From Bryobacteraceae bacterium (lineage in GTDB: Bacteria; Acidobacteriota; Terriglobia; Bryobacterales; Bryobacteraceae), in NCBI GenBank assembly GCA_019752335.1, contig JAIEMJ010000002.1:1-64000 (forward strand): a stretch of DNA of 64,000 nucleotides. The letters are read 5' to 3'. Below, piece by piece: positions 43,521 through 54,258 of this stretch. Under the pieces are notes generated by a model. The model was not told the DNA's origin. It saw only the letters and a list, made by a program, of their open reading frames with translations, and ran no database searches. The position numbers and the translations under genes were made by a program. Positions within the stretch are counted from its first letter, which is position 1, and each line of letters begins with the position of its first letter.

Positions 43521-44255
43521 ATGAAGACACAGCGGCCGGCGGAACCTGACTTATGCCCTCTCGAACATCGTTTGGGCCACGCTTTCGCCGACCGCTCTCT
43601 GCTCCGCCAAGCCCTCTCCCACCGTTCCTACGCCGCCGAAAAAGTCGGTGGCGCCGCCCCGCTTTCTGACCAAAACGAGCAACTCGAACACCTCGGCGAC
43701 TCGGTGCTCGGCTTCCTCGTCAGCGAGTATTTGTTCCGCCGCTTCACCGCCGTTCCTGAAGGCCGCCTCACCCAGATGAAGGCGGAACTGGTGAACGCCA
43801 CCCACCTGTACCGAACCGCGCTACGCCTCGAATTGGGCCAGTTTCTTCTGCTCGGCAAGACCGAGGAAGTGAACGGTGGCCGGGCGAAGAAGGCCCTGCT
43901 TGCCAACGCCGTGGAGGCTCTGATTGCGGCGCTGTATCTCGATGGCGGCCTCGAGCGCGTGCGCCACTTTGTCTTGAACGAAATCGTGGGCGACTTCAGC
44001 CCGTTTGAGCCGCTGCCCGATATCTCCGCCGCCGACTTCAAGGGCGCCTTGCAGGAGATCGCCCGGCTGCACAAGCTGCCGCCGCCACACTACGCCGTGG
44101 TGCGGGAGGACGGGCCGCAACACGCGAAGACCTTTACGGTGGAGGTCCGCGTGGGCGACTTTCAGAGCTGCGCCGAAAGTTCCACCAAGAAGGAGGCCAG
44201 TCAGATGGCCGCCAAGGAAGTCCTGCGGCAGATTACGGCTCCGGACTCGCCTTAG
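43521..44255 (+). CDS. rnc: Ribonuclease III
   Basis: This 244-residue protein has a RNase III catalytic domain (about 12-155) and a double-stranded RNA-binding domain (about 168-240). The signature reads NEQLEHLGDSVL (52-63), with the catalytic Glu and D60. The second acidic cluster reads NAVEALIAALYLDGG, with Asn where E. coli has D114, and keeps the following Glu. It processes rRNA precursors and structured mRNAs. It overlaps motB by 23 bases tail to tail. Confidence 0.95.
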   Translation: MKTQRPAEPDLCPLEHRLGHAFADRSLLRQALSHRSYAAEKVGGAAPLSDQNEQLEHLGDSVLGFLVSEYLFRRFTAVPEGRLTQMKAELVNATHLYRTALRLELGQFLLLGKTEEVNGGRAKKALLANAVEALIAALYLDGGLERVRHFVLNEIVGDFSPFEPLPDISAADFKGALQEIARLHKLPPPHYAVVREDGPQHAKTFTVEVRVGDFQSCAESSTKKEASQMAAKEVLRQITAPDSP

Positions 44256-45171
44256 TCCGGCGCTTGCGCTTTGGTTTGGCCGCCGGTTCCTTGGCGGGTG
44301 GGTTCGTCGCGGCGGGCGCTTCCTTGGCCTTATTCTGCGCCTGTTTGATCTTTTCGGGCTCCGTCGCCAAGCCGAACTGATTCAGGATGATGATATCGAC
44401 GCGCCGGTTCTTCGCCCGTCCCTCAGCCGAACCATTGTCGGCGATGGGCACCGTATCGGCATAACCCGCCACTGCCATGTTTCCCCGGCTCACGCCGAAT
44501 TTCTGTTCGAGTAACTCGAGCATCGCAATCGAACGAGCGGCGGCTAAGCTCCAGTTACTCGGAAAGCGCTTCGAGCGAATCGGAATGGCGTCGGTATGGC
44601 CTTCCAGGCGCACCGGATTCTTCAATTTCCGAATGGAATCCGCTACTTTCTCGATAATCGGATAGGCCTCCTGATTGATCGCATCGCTCGCCGCGGGAAA
44701 GAAGGCGGCTTCTTTCATGCTCACGACGAGTCCGCGGGGTTCGAGACTGACATCCAGTTTCCCGTCGGCGATCTCTTTTTGTAAGTCGCCCGAGAGCGCC
44801 TGGAAAGAAGGCAGTAACTCCACCACCGCGGCTTGCGCGGCGCTTTCTTTCGGCGGGGGCGGCGTTTTGTCTTTTTTGTTTTCCGGTACCTTGGGCTCCT
44901 GCGGCGCACCCTGATAAGGCTTCGCTTCGCGCAGGTGAATGTCCTGGTTGTCTTTGGACTTACCCAGAAAACCAGCGACCGTGGTGACGAGCGTCCCCTG
45001 GTTGATGGCTTCCTTCACCGCTGCCGCCACCACCTTCTGCTTGTCCTTATCGGCGTGTGAGGTGGCGAACATCACCACGAAGAAGGCGAACAATAGTGTA
45101 ATGAAATCGGCATAGGAGACCAGCCAACGCTCATGGTTGGCATGTTCCGGATGCTTTACTTTGCGCGCCAC
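44233..45171 (-). CDS. motB: Flagellar stator protein MotB
   Basis: This 312-residue protein has a short basic N-terminus and a single helix with the proton-binding Asp in SYADFITLLFAFFVVMF (D22). A periplasmic linker follows, and an OmpA-like peptidoglycan-binding domain (about 150-265), with LEGHTDAIPI and LAAARSIAMLELL. The tail (about 275-312) is Lys/Ala/Pro-rich and longer than usual. It anchors the stator to the cell wall. It follows motA after four bases. Confidence 0.92.
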   Translation of the reverse strand: MARKVKHPEHANHERWLVSYADFITLLFAFFVVMFATSHADKDKQKVVAAAVKEAINQGTLVTTVAGFLGKSKDNQDIHLREAKPYQGAPQEPKVPENKKDKTPPPPKESAAQAAVVELLPSFQALSGDLQKEIADGKLDVSLEPRGLVVSMKEAAFFPAASDAINQEAYPIIEKVADSIRKLKNPVRLEGHTDAIPIRSKRFPSNWSLAAARSIAMLELLEQKFGVSRGNMAVAGYADTVPIADNGSAEGRAKNRRVDIIILNQFGLATEPEKIKQAQNKAKEAPAATNPPAKEPAAKPKRKRRTKASPEP

Positions 45172-45175
45172 CGGC

Positions 45176-45985
45176 CTAGGCCTTGGCCTTCTTCGCCGCC
45201 GCCGCCACCTCGGCCGATGGCAGGAAGGCTTCCAGCTTCACGCGCAGTAACTTCGGGTTCATGCCTTCCACAATGCCCGTGACGCCTTCCATCGTTAACT
45301 CCATCAAGCGGACCTCCTCGTGCGTGCGCGCCTTGATCTTATTTGCCGCCGGAAGTAAAACAATATTCGCCAGGGCCACTCCGTAGACGGTGGCCACGAA
45401 CGATACCGCGATCCCATGGCCCACTTCGTTGACGTCCGAGAGATTCTTCATCACCTGAATGAGCCCCAGCACGGCCCCGATAATTCCAATTGTCGGCGCA
45501 TAGCCGCCGGCGGACTCAAATACCTTGGCCTCCTGATCGGCGTGGCTCTCGACGGCCGTCATTTCGAGTTCCAGCATGGTGCGAATATCCTGTAAGTCCG
45601 CCCCATCCATCGCCAGCGACAGTGCCTTCTTAAGGAAAGGATCCTCGAGCGCCTGCACCTCGCGCTCGAGCGCAACAATGCCTGATTTCCTGGCCTTGGT
45701 GGCGAAGTCGATCAGTGCTTCGATCCGTTGGTTCAGATTGTGCGCCGGCTCAAACAACACCGACACAAAACGTTTGGCAGCCGCCAGGAGTGTCGGCATC
45801 GGCGTATTCACCATCACGGAACCCAGCGTGCCGCCCACCACAATGAGCGCGGCGGTGACTTGCACCACGTCCTTGATTTGGCCGCCCTCCAGCAGCAGAC
45901 CACCCAAAATGCCAGCCGCCGCCAGCACAATGCCGCCGATCGTAGCGAAGTCCGGACGTAACCCTGCTGCCTTCGTCTCGGCCAT
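45176..45985 (-). CDS. motA: Flagellar stator protein MotA
   Basis: This 269-residue protein has four membrane helices: two near the start (about 12-50) and two later (about 160-215). The large cytoplasmic loop between them carries charged residues for contact with FliG. ESAGGYAPTIGIIGAVLGLIQ before TM3 is the family signature, with the Pro important for torque. With MotB it forms the proton channel of the motor. It follows flbD after three bases. Confidence 0.93.
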   Translation of the reverse strand: MAETKAAGLRPDFATIGGIVLAAAGILGGLLLEGGQIKDVVQVTAALIVVGGTLGSVMVNTPMPTLLAAAKRFVSVLFEPAHNLNQRIEALIDFATKARKSGIVALEREVQALEDPFLKKALSLAMDGADLQDIRTMLELEMTAVESHADQEAKVFESAGGYAPTIGIIGAVLGLIQVMKNLSDVNEVGHGIAVSFVATVYGVALANIVLLPAANKIKARTHEEVRLMELTMEGVTGIVEGMNPKLLRVKLEAFLPSAEVAAAAKKAKA

Positions 45986-45988
45986 GCC

Positions 45989-46201
45989 TTACTTACTCTC
46001 CGCGGGAAATGTCCGCCAGGCGCAGCCAATGGAGCGCCGGAAGTCTAATATCTTCTCGATCACCGCATCCGGCGTCTCCAGGACCACGAATTTTTGTCCG
46101 GTTGTCATGCAGATTACCGTATCGGGCGTATTTTCCACGTGTTCAATCAAGTCGGAGTTCAGCACCAACGGGGCGCGGTTCAAGCGCGTCAAGCGAATCA
46201 T
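45989..46201 (-). CDS. flbD: FlbD-family flagellar protein
   Basis: This 70-residue protein matches FlbD: MIRLTRLNRAPLVLNSDLIE, then PDTVICMTTGQKFVV and a helix with VIEKILDFRR. It is often found just before motA, as here. I chose the ATG at 46201, with AAGGA upstream, over a TTG at 46240. It is thought to help flagellar assembly or gene expression; the mechanism is not settled. It heads flbD-motA-motB. Confidence 0.85.
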   Translation of the reverse strand: MIRLTRLNRAPLVLNSDLIEHVENTPDTVICMTTGQKFVVLETPDAVIEKILDFRRSIGCAWRTFPAESK

Positions 46202-46286
46202 TGTTTCCTTCTCTAATCCCAGTAGTTCCTTATCGTCCAACTTGCCGTTTTCGAGAGTTCCTCACGAAGCCCTGGCGCCCACCGAT

Positions 46287-46526
46287 ATGCCTCTCGTGAA
46301 CGGGAACCATGAAGTACCAACACTAGCGTCGAATCTTCTTTCGGCCTTGCTCCATCGGCCGGACCTGGTGGAGACCGCAGTGCGCGCCATCAAGGCCGTC
46401 GCCTTGCCCGTGCCACTTGCTGAAGAGTGGGAGGTGCTCACAGCCGTGGCCGGCTCGTTGGGCAACCAACAGGACCTCTCGGCCGAGATCTACTTGCTTC
46501 GCCACCTGGCCACCCGCAAGTACTAG
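46287..46526 (+). CDS. Small hypothetical protein
   Basis: A 79-residue frame, divergent from flbD, encodes a mostly helical acidic protein (LLSALLHRPDLVETAVRAI ... AEIYLLRHLATRKY). Third positions become strongly G/C in the second half, as in real genes here. The open frame extends upstream antisense to motA, but codons before 46287 look non-coding. No family was recognised. No good ribosome-binding site or TANNNT box precedes this ATG. Confidence 0.5.
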   Translation: MPLVNGNHEVPTLASNLLSALLHRPDLVETAVRAIKAVALPVPLAEEWEVLTAVAGSLGNQQDLSAEIYLLRHLATRKY

Positions 46527-46558
46527 AACAACTCCGTCAGAACTAAACCGTTTCTCAG

Positions 46559-46588
46559 TTGAATCCCTGAGGGGTTACCTCGTATCAT
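46559..46588 (+). promoter_or_regulatory. Promoter of the metallophosphatase gene
   Basis: TTGAAT (46559-46564), 18 bases, then TATCAT (46583-46588), which lies six bases before the TTG start at 46595. This is one of the few promoters here with a plausible -35. There is no room for a ribosome-binding site. Confidence 0.5.
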
Positions 46589-46594
46589 CAGTCC

Positions 46595-48310
46595 TTGCCA
46601 CTCCGTAGCCGGCGCGACTTCCTCGGAACCACTTTGGCCTCCGCCATCGCTGCCTTTGCTGCCGGCACGCCCACGCGCCCTTACCTCCAGAACGTCACCG
46701 GCACCTCTGCCACCCTCGTTTGGAGCTCTCCCGGCGTGGCCGGTCCCGTCGAGTTTGGCCCCGAAGCCGGACCGTTCACGATGATCGCGCCACAGGCCAG
46801 CTTCTTCCCCGCCGCTGCTACCGGACTTCCGCAGGGAATCTACCTGCATCAGGTGGAACTTACGGGACTGAGCCCGCGCACCACCTATCGCTACCGCGTG
46901 GCGGGCAGCTTTTTGCCCGCGAAGTTCCGCACGCCGGGTTCCGGGCACTCCCGCATTCTGGCCTTCGGCGACTCCGGCGCTGAAACCGACGAGCAAAGGC
47001 AACTCGCCGCCCGCATGACGGCGCGCGAGCCCGACCTGATTCTGCACACCGGGGACTTGGTCTATCCCGCTGGTGATGCCGATACCTACCTGCGCAAGTA
47101 CTTTGGCCTCTATCAGGACCTCTTCGCCACGGCGCCGGCTTTCCCGTGCCCGGGCAACCACGACTACTATGCCGACCAAGGGCACATGTTTGTGGAGTTT
47201 AACCGGGTCCCCCGCGAGTCAGTGCCGGAGGAGGGTTACGGCCGTTACTACAGCTTCGACTGGGAAAACGCCCACATCGCCGTGATCGACAGCAATGCGC
47301 CCCTGGAGGAAGCCGCCGCTGGCCGGGGACCGATGCTCGACTGGCTCGACCGCGACCTCGCCACGAGCCAGGCCTACTGGCGTATCGTCATGTTTCACCA
47401 TCCGCCCTACGCGGGCGGGCCCAACCAGGACGATCCCCTCTGCGCTCTTGTGCGCCGCCACGTGGTGCCGATTCTGGAGCGTCATCAGGTCGACTTGGTC
47501 TTGAGTGGCCACGAGCACAACTATCAGCGCACGTACCCGCTGAACGGCATCGTCTACCTGACGACCGGCGGCGGAGGCGCGAGCATTTATCCGACGATGC
47601 CGAGGCAGGAAGCCCGGGTGCAGCGGGCGCGTCATCATTTCCTCGAGGCCCAACTCGAACCCACCGCGCTGACGGTGCAGGCCATCGGTCTGGACGGCCA
47701 GGCTTTTGACACGCTTCGCCTCGCGCCGAAGCCGCGTCTGAGCGGCCCGGCGGCCAGTGCGGCGTATCCTGCCGCTGGCATGGCGCCGGGGGGGCTGGCG
47801 ACGGTGATGGGCCGCAGTCTTGCGCCCAGCGAAGTTCGCGGCGAGTCCGGTTCCGGGGCCAACTCCGGAGTGCGGGTGCTGGTGAACGGCTTGCCGGCGG
47901 CGGTGCTCTATGCGAACGCTAACCAGGTGAATTTCCGCGTGCCCGCGGTGGCGTTGGGCCCCGGTATGCTTCGCATCGAAACCGCCAACGGCGCCGTGGA
48001 CCTGGCGTGCGACATCGCCCCGACCGCCCCGGCCCTCTTTCCCGGCCTCTTCGACGACGCGGGCCGTCAGGTGACGACGGAGAGTCCGGCTGCGGCGGGT
48101 AGCCGCCTGACGGCTTTCTTTACCGGACTCGGGCAAGGGAGCAGCATCTCCGGCCAAGTGGGCGGCGCCGAGGTCGCGGTGGATGTCTTGCCAGTGGCTG
48201 CTCAACCGGGTCTTCACCGCGTGAGTTTCACCGCGCAGGCCGCGGGAGAATTCTTGCTTTTCGTGGACGGCCGGGCCAGCAATGCCATTCCCGTTTCCGT
48301 CGCCCGCTGA
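46595..48310 (+). CDS. Tat-exported purple-acid-phosphatase-like enzyme with TIGR03437-type domain
   Basis: The protein is 571 residues. It has a Tat signal (SRRDFLG), then a fibronectin-like domain (about 28-110). A metallophosphatase domain follows (about 120-370), with FGDSGAE, HTGDLVY, GNHDYY, MFHHPPY and SGHEHNYQR, the full metal-ligand set. The C-terminal domain (about 385-570) matches the Solibacter-type TIGR03437 pattern: SAAYPAAGMAPG, VLVNGLPAAVLYANANQVNF and FFTGLGQG. The start is TTG, with TATCAT six bases before. It probably frees phosphate outside the cytoplasm. Confidence 0.9.
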   Translation: MPLRSRRDFLGTTLASAIAAFAAGTPTRPYLQNVTGTSATLVWSSPGVAGPVEFGPEAGPFTMIAPQASFFPAAATGLPQGIYLHQVELTGLSPRTTYRYRVAGSFLPAKFRTPGSGHSRILAFGDSGAETDEQRQLAARMTAREPDLILHTGDLVYPAGDADTYLRKYFGLYQDLFATAPAFPCPGNHDYYADQGHMFVEFNRVPRESVPEEGYGRYYSFDWENAHIAVIDSNAPLEEAAAGRGPMLDWLDRDLATSQAYWRIVMFHHPPYAGGPNQDDPLCALVRRHVVPILERHQVDLVLSGHEHNYQRTYPLNGIVYLTTGGGGASIYPTMPRQEARVQRARHHFLEAQLEPTALTVQAIGLDGQAFDTLRLAPKPRLSGPAASAAYPAAGMAPGGLATVMGRSLAPSEVRGESGSGANSGVRVLVNGLPAAVLYANANQVNFRVPAVALGPGMLRIETANGAVDLACDIAPTAPALFPGLFDDAGRQVTTESPAAAGSRLTAFFTGLGQGSSISGQVGGAEVAVDVLPVAAQPGLHRVSFTAQAAGEFLLFVDGRASNAIPVSVAR

Positions 48311-48319
48311 CGTTTCGGC

Positions 48320-48763
48320 TTATTCGGGCGGGGCGCCGAGGGGGCTGACGGGGCAGCCTTCGGTGACGACGGTGTAGCTGATGCCGGAGATCTTCCAGCC
48401 GGACGCGGTCTTCACCAAGTCGACCGCGTCGATGCCGCAATGGGTGCGTTGGCCGTCGCGGTGGAAGTCGTAGGGAGCCCAGAGGGTGGCCATGCGGCCG
48501 TCAACGCGGACTTCGGGCTTCCACATACGTTCCAGGATCTTGCCCTTGATAGTGGGTAGCCGCTCCGCGAATTGGGCCAGCGTGCTGGACGCGCCAGGTT
48601 CGGCGCCGGTGGCGCGGACGACGAAGACGCGGCCTTCGGGGATGGTGAGGGCGGCTGCGGCGGCGCCATCGTGGGCGGCCATGGCGTCAAAGAGCTTCTG
48701 GACGGTCGATACGACTTGCTGTTCCTCTGGGGTGAGGGCGAGAAGGAAGAGAAGGAGCCACAT
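48320..48763 (-). CDS. Small secreted NTF2-like protein
   Basis: This 147-residue protein has a short signal (MWLLLFLLALTPEEQ). An SnoaL/NTF2-like alpha-plus-beta fold follows: VSTVQKLFDAMAAHDGAAAAAL, then MWKPEVRVDGRMATLWAPYDF and VDLVKTASGWKISGISYTV. Such domains bind small ligands; no catalytic residues can be named. TACACT lies six bases before the ATG. It converges on the phosphatase gene with nine bases between. Confidence 0.7.
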   Translation of the reverse strand: MWLLLFLLALTPEEQQVVSTVQKLFDAMAAHDGAAAAALTIPEGRVFVVRATGAEPGASSTLAQFAERLPTIKGKILERMWKPEVRVDGRMATLWAPYDFHRDGQRTHCGIDAVDLVKTASGWKISGISYTVVTEGCPVSPLGAPPE

Positions 48764-48929
48764 GGGGCGAGTGTAGCAGGTGGCGGGAACCAGTCGAAGT
48801 CGAATCGACCAACGCGCCGTTGAGGACGTTCATCGGTTTTGAAGACCGAGCCTACCACCGGGTAAGATTGGCTCCCAGCCTGATTTTAGCAAGCCTAAGG
48901 GCAGCCGCGAATTCCGCCGATAGACCGAT

Positions 48930-49907
48930 GTGGTGCGGCAAGAAGAATCTATTCTGGTGCTGATCCCAGTCTTCAACGACTGGGAGGCGGCGGGCCAGGT
49001 CGTGAGCGCGCTTGACCGGCAGGAAGGCGCGCGGAACTGGAGCGTGCTGTTGCTGGATGACGGCTCCACCGAGCCGGCTCCGGCGGCGTTCGCGAGTGGC
49101 CTGCGCAGTCTGGCGCGGGTGAGTGTGTTGCGCATGCGGCGGAACCTGGGGCATCAGCGATCGATCGCGATCGGGCTCACCGAGGCGCCTAAGTTCGCGC
49201 CGTCGGCGGTGGTGGTGATGGACGGCGACGGTGAGGACGCACCGGAGCATGTGAGCCTGCTGGTGGAGCGCTGGCGGCAGGAACCGGGGCGGATCGTGTT
49301 CGCGGAACGGCGCAAGCGCATGGAGAGCCTCAGCTTCCGGGTGATGTACCACGCCTACCGTTTGCTGCACCGGCTGCTGACGGGGATCAGTGTCCGGGTG
49401 GGTAACTTCAGCGTGGTGCCGGCCGCGGCGCTGCCCGCCTTGGCGGCGAGTCCGGATTTGTGGAACCACTATGCGGCGGCGGTGTTCCGCCTGCGTTGGC
49501 CCACCGCGACGCTGCCCTTGGACCGGGGGCGGCGCTACGCGGGGCAATCGAAGATGAACTTCGCGGCGCTGTGGGTACACGGGCTGAGTGCGATCTCCGT
49601 GTTTGCGGACTTGGCCGGCGCGCGGCTGATGGCCTTGGCGGTGTCGCTGCTGCCGGTGGCGGCCATGGTGGCCTGGCTATGGCCCGCGGCGGCTTGGAGC
49701 GCGCTGGTGGGCGCGGTGCTGCTGTGCGCGCAGACGGCGGCCTTCCTGTTGCAAACGGTGAGTGCGCGCAGCCAGATGAACTTTCTGCCGGCCCGGGACG
49801 CGAGCTTCTTCGCGGCGGGCCTGACGACCCTCTATCAACGCCCGTCAACGGACGGGTTGGAGCAACTACAAGCATGGCTAGCATCCCCTACCCCGGCCTC
49901 GAACTGA
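48930..49907 (+). CDS. Family 2 glycosyltransferase with C-terminal membrane helices
   Basis: The protein is 325 residues. The GT-A domain (about 8-225) has ILVLIPVFNDWEAAGQVV, LLLDDGST and VVVMDGDGED, which supply the nucleotide and metal site. Two helices follow (about 235-285), as in GtrB/DPM-like enzymes that load a sugar onto a lipid carrier. The start is GTG 48930 or the adjacent GTG 48933. It overlaps the methyltransferase gene by 34 bases and heads a three-gene glycan operon. Confidence 0.88.
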   Translation: MVRQEESILVLIPVFNDWEAAGQVVSALDRQEGARNWSVLLLDDGSTEPAPAAFASGLRSLARVSVLRMRRNLGHQRSIAIGLTEAPKFAPSAVVVMDGDGEDAPEHVSLLVERWRQEPGRIVFAERRKRMESLSFRVMYHAYRLLHRLLTGISVRVGNFSVVPAAALPALAASPDLWNHYAAAVFRLRWPTATLPLDRGRRYAGQSKMNFAALWVHGLSAISVFADLAGARLMALAVSLLPVAAMVAWLWPAAAWSALVGAVLLCAQTAAFLLQTVSARSQMNFLPARDASFFAAGLTTLYQRPSTDGLEQLQAWLASPTPASN

Positions 49908-50566
49908 AGCTCTTTGAGCAGGCACACAACTGGAAGAGCTACTGGAGCGGCCGCATCGCGCCGCACGTGCGTGGCGCGGTGCTCGAAGTGGGCGCCGGCA
50001 TCGGCGCGAATACGCGCCTGTTGGCGCAACTCGACTATGCGCGGTGGACGTGCTTGGAGCCGGATCCAAGCCTGGCCAAGCAGATCGAACTGCCGGCGGG
50101 CGGGCGTCACGAAGTGACTTTGGGAACGGTGGCGGACCTGCCGCCGGACCAGCGTTTCGACGCGATCCTGTACATCGATGTCCTGGAGCACATTGAGGAC
50201 GACCGCGCGGAGATGGCGCGTGCGGCGGCCCGGCTGCAGCCGGGCGGCCATCTGATGGTGCTCTCGCCCGCGCATCCGTTCCTCTTTACGCCGTTCGACG
50301 CGGCGATTGGCCACTTCCGCCGCTACACGCGCGCGACGCTGCGGCAGGCGGCGCCCGCGGGCGTGTGTGAGGTAAGCGTCGACTATCTGGATTCGATGGG
50401 CGTGCTGGCCGTCTTGGGAAACCGGTTGGTGTTGGGGCAAAGCATGCCCAACGCCCGGCAGATCAGCGTCTGGGACCGCTGGCTGGTGCCGCCTTCGCGC
50501 TGGACGGATCGGCTGACGATGGGGCACCTAGGCAAGAGCGTGCTCGGGGTGTGGAGGAAGGATTGA
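49874..50566 (+). CDS. SAM-dependent methyltransferase in a glycan operon
   Basis: This 230-residue protein begins at ATG 49874, inside the end of the glycosyltransferase gene. LFEQAHNWKSYWSGRI leads into motif I VLEVGAGIGANTRLL (about 35-49). AILYIDVLEHIEDD (about 95-108) and RLQPGGHLMVLSPAHPF (about 117-133) follow. This type often acts on sugar or polyprenyl-linked intermediates. It overlaps the next gene by four bases (TTGA). Confidence 0.88.
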   Translation: MASIPYPGLELKLFEQAHNWKSYWSGRIAPHVRGAVLEVGAGIGANTRLLAQLDYARWTCLEPDPSLAKQIELPAGGRHEVTLGTVADLPPDQRFDAILYIDVLEHIEDDRAEMARAAARLQPGGHLMVLSPAHPFLFTPFDAAIGHFRRYTRATLRQAAPAGVCEVSVDYLDSMGVLAVLGNRLVLGQSMPNARQISVWDRWLVPPSRWTDRLTMGHLGKSVLGVWRKD

Positions 50567-51998
50567 GGCTGCCCGCGACGGTCTTCCTGGTGGTGCTGAC
50601 GCTGCTGTTTCTGCTCGAAGGCTCGCGGGTGGTCTTCACGAACGACGAAGGCATCATCCTTGAGGCGGCGCAGAGGATGGCGCGTGGGGAGCGGCTGTAT
50701 GTCGACTTCTTCGGCTACATGAGTCCGGGCGGCTATTGGTTGCAGAGCCTGGCGTTTCGGGGTCTGGGAATCAGTCTGGCGGCGGCGCGGGCGGTGGTCT
50801 TTACGGACTTTGCCTTGCAATCGGCGGTACTGGCGTGGCTGGTGAGGCGCTGGGCGTCGCGGCGGGCGGCAATTCTGGCGGTGGTGATCTTCGTGGGCTT
50901 GCACGTGCCGCAGCCGGGGCTGCTGACGGCGCAGCATCGCTGGGACTCGGCGGCGCTGGCGATGCTCTCGGCGGCGTTCGTGACGGGCGGCTGGTTTGCG
51001 CTGGCGGGCGCTTGCGCGGCGATGGCGGCGATCTGCACGCCCTCGGTGGGGCTGGTGACGGTGGTGACGGTAACCTGGCTGGCATACCGGCGTGCCTGGA
51101 CGGACCTGCCACGCTACCTGGGCGGCGCGCTGGGCGCGGGTTTGGCCGCGCTACTGATCCTCGTGGTCTCGGGGAACGCCGGAGGCTTCTTCGCGCAGAT
51201 GCAGTGGCTGCGGGAGCACTACTCGGCGGTGAACGTGATGGCGTACGGCAGCATCATGGGTGGCTGGGGCGCGTTGCTGCCAGGATGGGGACCGGAGGCG
51301 TTGGTGAGCGGCGTGTTGCTCGTGGGGTTGGCGCTGCCCGCGCTGTTGCCGGTGCTGGTGGTGCCCTGGGGCATCTGGCGTGCGCGGACGGAACCTGGGT
51401 GGGGCTACCTCGCCCTGGTGGTGCTGGCGCTGGTGGCGTCGGCGTACCCGCGCGCGGACGTGATGCACCTGGCCTTCTTCGTGTCGTTACCCCTGGCGCT
51501 GGGGACCGTGTTGATCGCGCAACAGCGTTGGGCGGGCTATGTCGCCGTGGGGCTCAGCGTCATCGTGCTGCTGTACGGGGCCGGCTATGCGGCGGCGCGT
51601 TGGCGGGAGAGCCGGGTGCCATCGGTGGTGGGCACGCTGCGGACGTCGGCGCCGGAACTAGGCGACATGCTGGCGCGAGTGCGCCCGGGCGCGGGGCTCT
51701 ACGTGCATCCCTACATGCCGCTGTTCTACTTCCTGACGCAGGCCAAGAATCCGACGCGGTACTCGTATCTGAATCCGGGCATGATGGCGGCGGAAGAAGA
51801 GCGACAGACGTTAGCCGACCTGGAACAACGCCCGCCGGAGTGGGTGCTATACCTGCCTTTGAGCCGCGAGGAGTTCTTGCGGGTGTTTCCGTCCGCGACG
51901 GGGCTCGATGAGCGTTACCGGCTCATCGAAGCATGGATTGAGCGGCACTATGTGGCCGCGGGCGTGACGGTGTCGGGGTATCAGTTGCGCCAGCGGCG

Positions 51999-52011
<13 letters not shown>
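50563..52011 (+). CDS. Polytopic membrane glycosyltransferase (GT-C, GT39-like)
   Basis: This 482-residue protein has about ten to twelve helices. The first loop carries FTNDEGIILEAAQRMARG, where Asp-Glu is the usual acidic pair of GT-C enzymes, followed by YVDFFGYMSPGGYW. Such enzymes transfer sugars from lipid-linked donors on the outer face of the inner membrane. I chose TTG at 50563 because GGAGGAAGGA stands directly before it. It works with the two genes in front and overlaps fhs by 13 bases tail to tail. Confidence 0.85.
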
Positions 52012-53615
<1,604 letters not shown>

Positions 53616-53629
53616 TTTGTTTTAGGTTA

Positions 53630-53669
53630 TACCGAACGAACCGGGGAGTGGTTGATTTAATTGGGTTTG
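53630..53669. repeat. 40-bp direct repeat, copy 1 (fhs upstream region)
   Basis: Bases 53630-53669 equal 54521-54560 at 39 of 40 positions, in the same orientation. This copy forms the upstream region of fhs. The two copies bracket 851 bases that hold one intact and two damaged genes. The repeat has no internal palindrome and is not a known element. Confidence 0.85.
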
Positions 53670-53696
53670 GCATCCGGCGCGCCTCAGAGTCGGACG

Positions 53697-54097
53697 TCAC
53701 CCTAGCTTGGTGCCGGTAGCGACCGTCCAGAGCCATGCTGAAAGCGCCCAGATGCCAGGCAAGGCGGTTAGGACAACAGAAACACGTAGCCAGCCCTCAG
53801 TAAGTGCCTAAGGGGCGCACCACGATAAACGATCATGTCGAAAACAGGCCCGGCGGTGTAGGCGACATTGGCAAGTATTCCGTAGAGGGGCGGGCCGATG
53901 AGCATCAGCATCGGCTCCTCAAAATCTACGCCAGGCTTAACCGAGGCGGAGCCTGCGAACAGAACGAGCAGCCACGTTGTGGCACCGACAACAAACAGAT
54001 CCCGGTTGTACCGGAACCGTCGCTGTTCCCACCACCGCCAGATCTCACCTCTTGACGCGCCAGCCGGGCCGCCAAAATACCAAGTTGACCCGGCCAT
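53697..54097 (-). pseudogene. Frameshifted small membrane-protein gene
   Basis: The first 109 codons give REIWRWWEQRRFRYN-like charged sequence (here GEIWRWWEQRRFRYNRD), then helices DLFVVGATTWLLVLFAG and LIGPPLYGILANVAY, then YRGAPLR. Soon after, a stop follows in this frame. Reading on in the -1 frame from about 53808 gives LTEGWLRVSVVLTALPGIW and a last helix ending at TGA 53697-53699. One base missing near AGG|CA, or a sequencing error, explains the break. It is an uncharacterised membrane protein. Confidence 0.7.
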
Positions 54098-54128
54098 TTC
54101 TGTTGGTTCAGTTTTGATCTCAGCCCTT

Positions 54129-54258
54129 TCATCGCGTACAGATGACTGCTAGTCGCCACTTCTGGTGACTTCCAGATTGGCCAACCAGGGCAAAATCATG
54201 TTGCTTTAAGACTCTGACCCACTTGATCGGCGGTGAGCCGTGGGGATGGCTCGCTCAC
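54129..54258 (-). pseudogene. hicA: Frameshifted and truncated hicA toxin gene
   Basis: It starts GTG at 54258, overlapping the hicB stop (GTGA). The first frame reads LTADQVGQSLKAT and stops. The next frame reads RVLKQHDFALVGQSGSHQKWR, the HicA core with its catalytic His in GSH, but ends after LAVICTR. So a frameshift near 54215 and loss of the C-terminal third have both occurred. The toxin should be inactive. Confidence 0.72.

Noticed and set aside
45576-46286. Upstream extension of the small gene at 46287
   Set aside because: The added 237 codons are antisense to motA and flbD and are Ser/Arg/Thr-rich noise.
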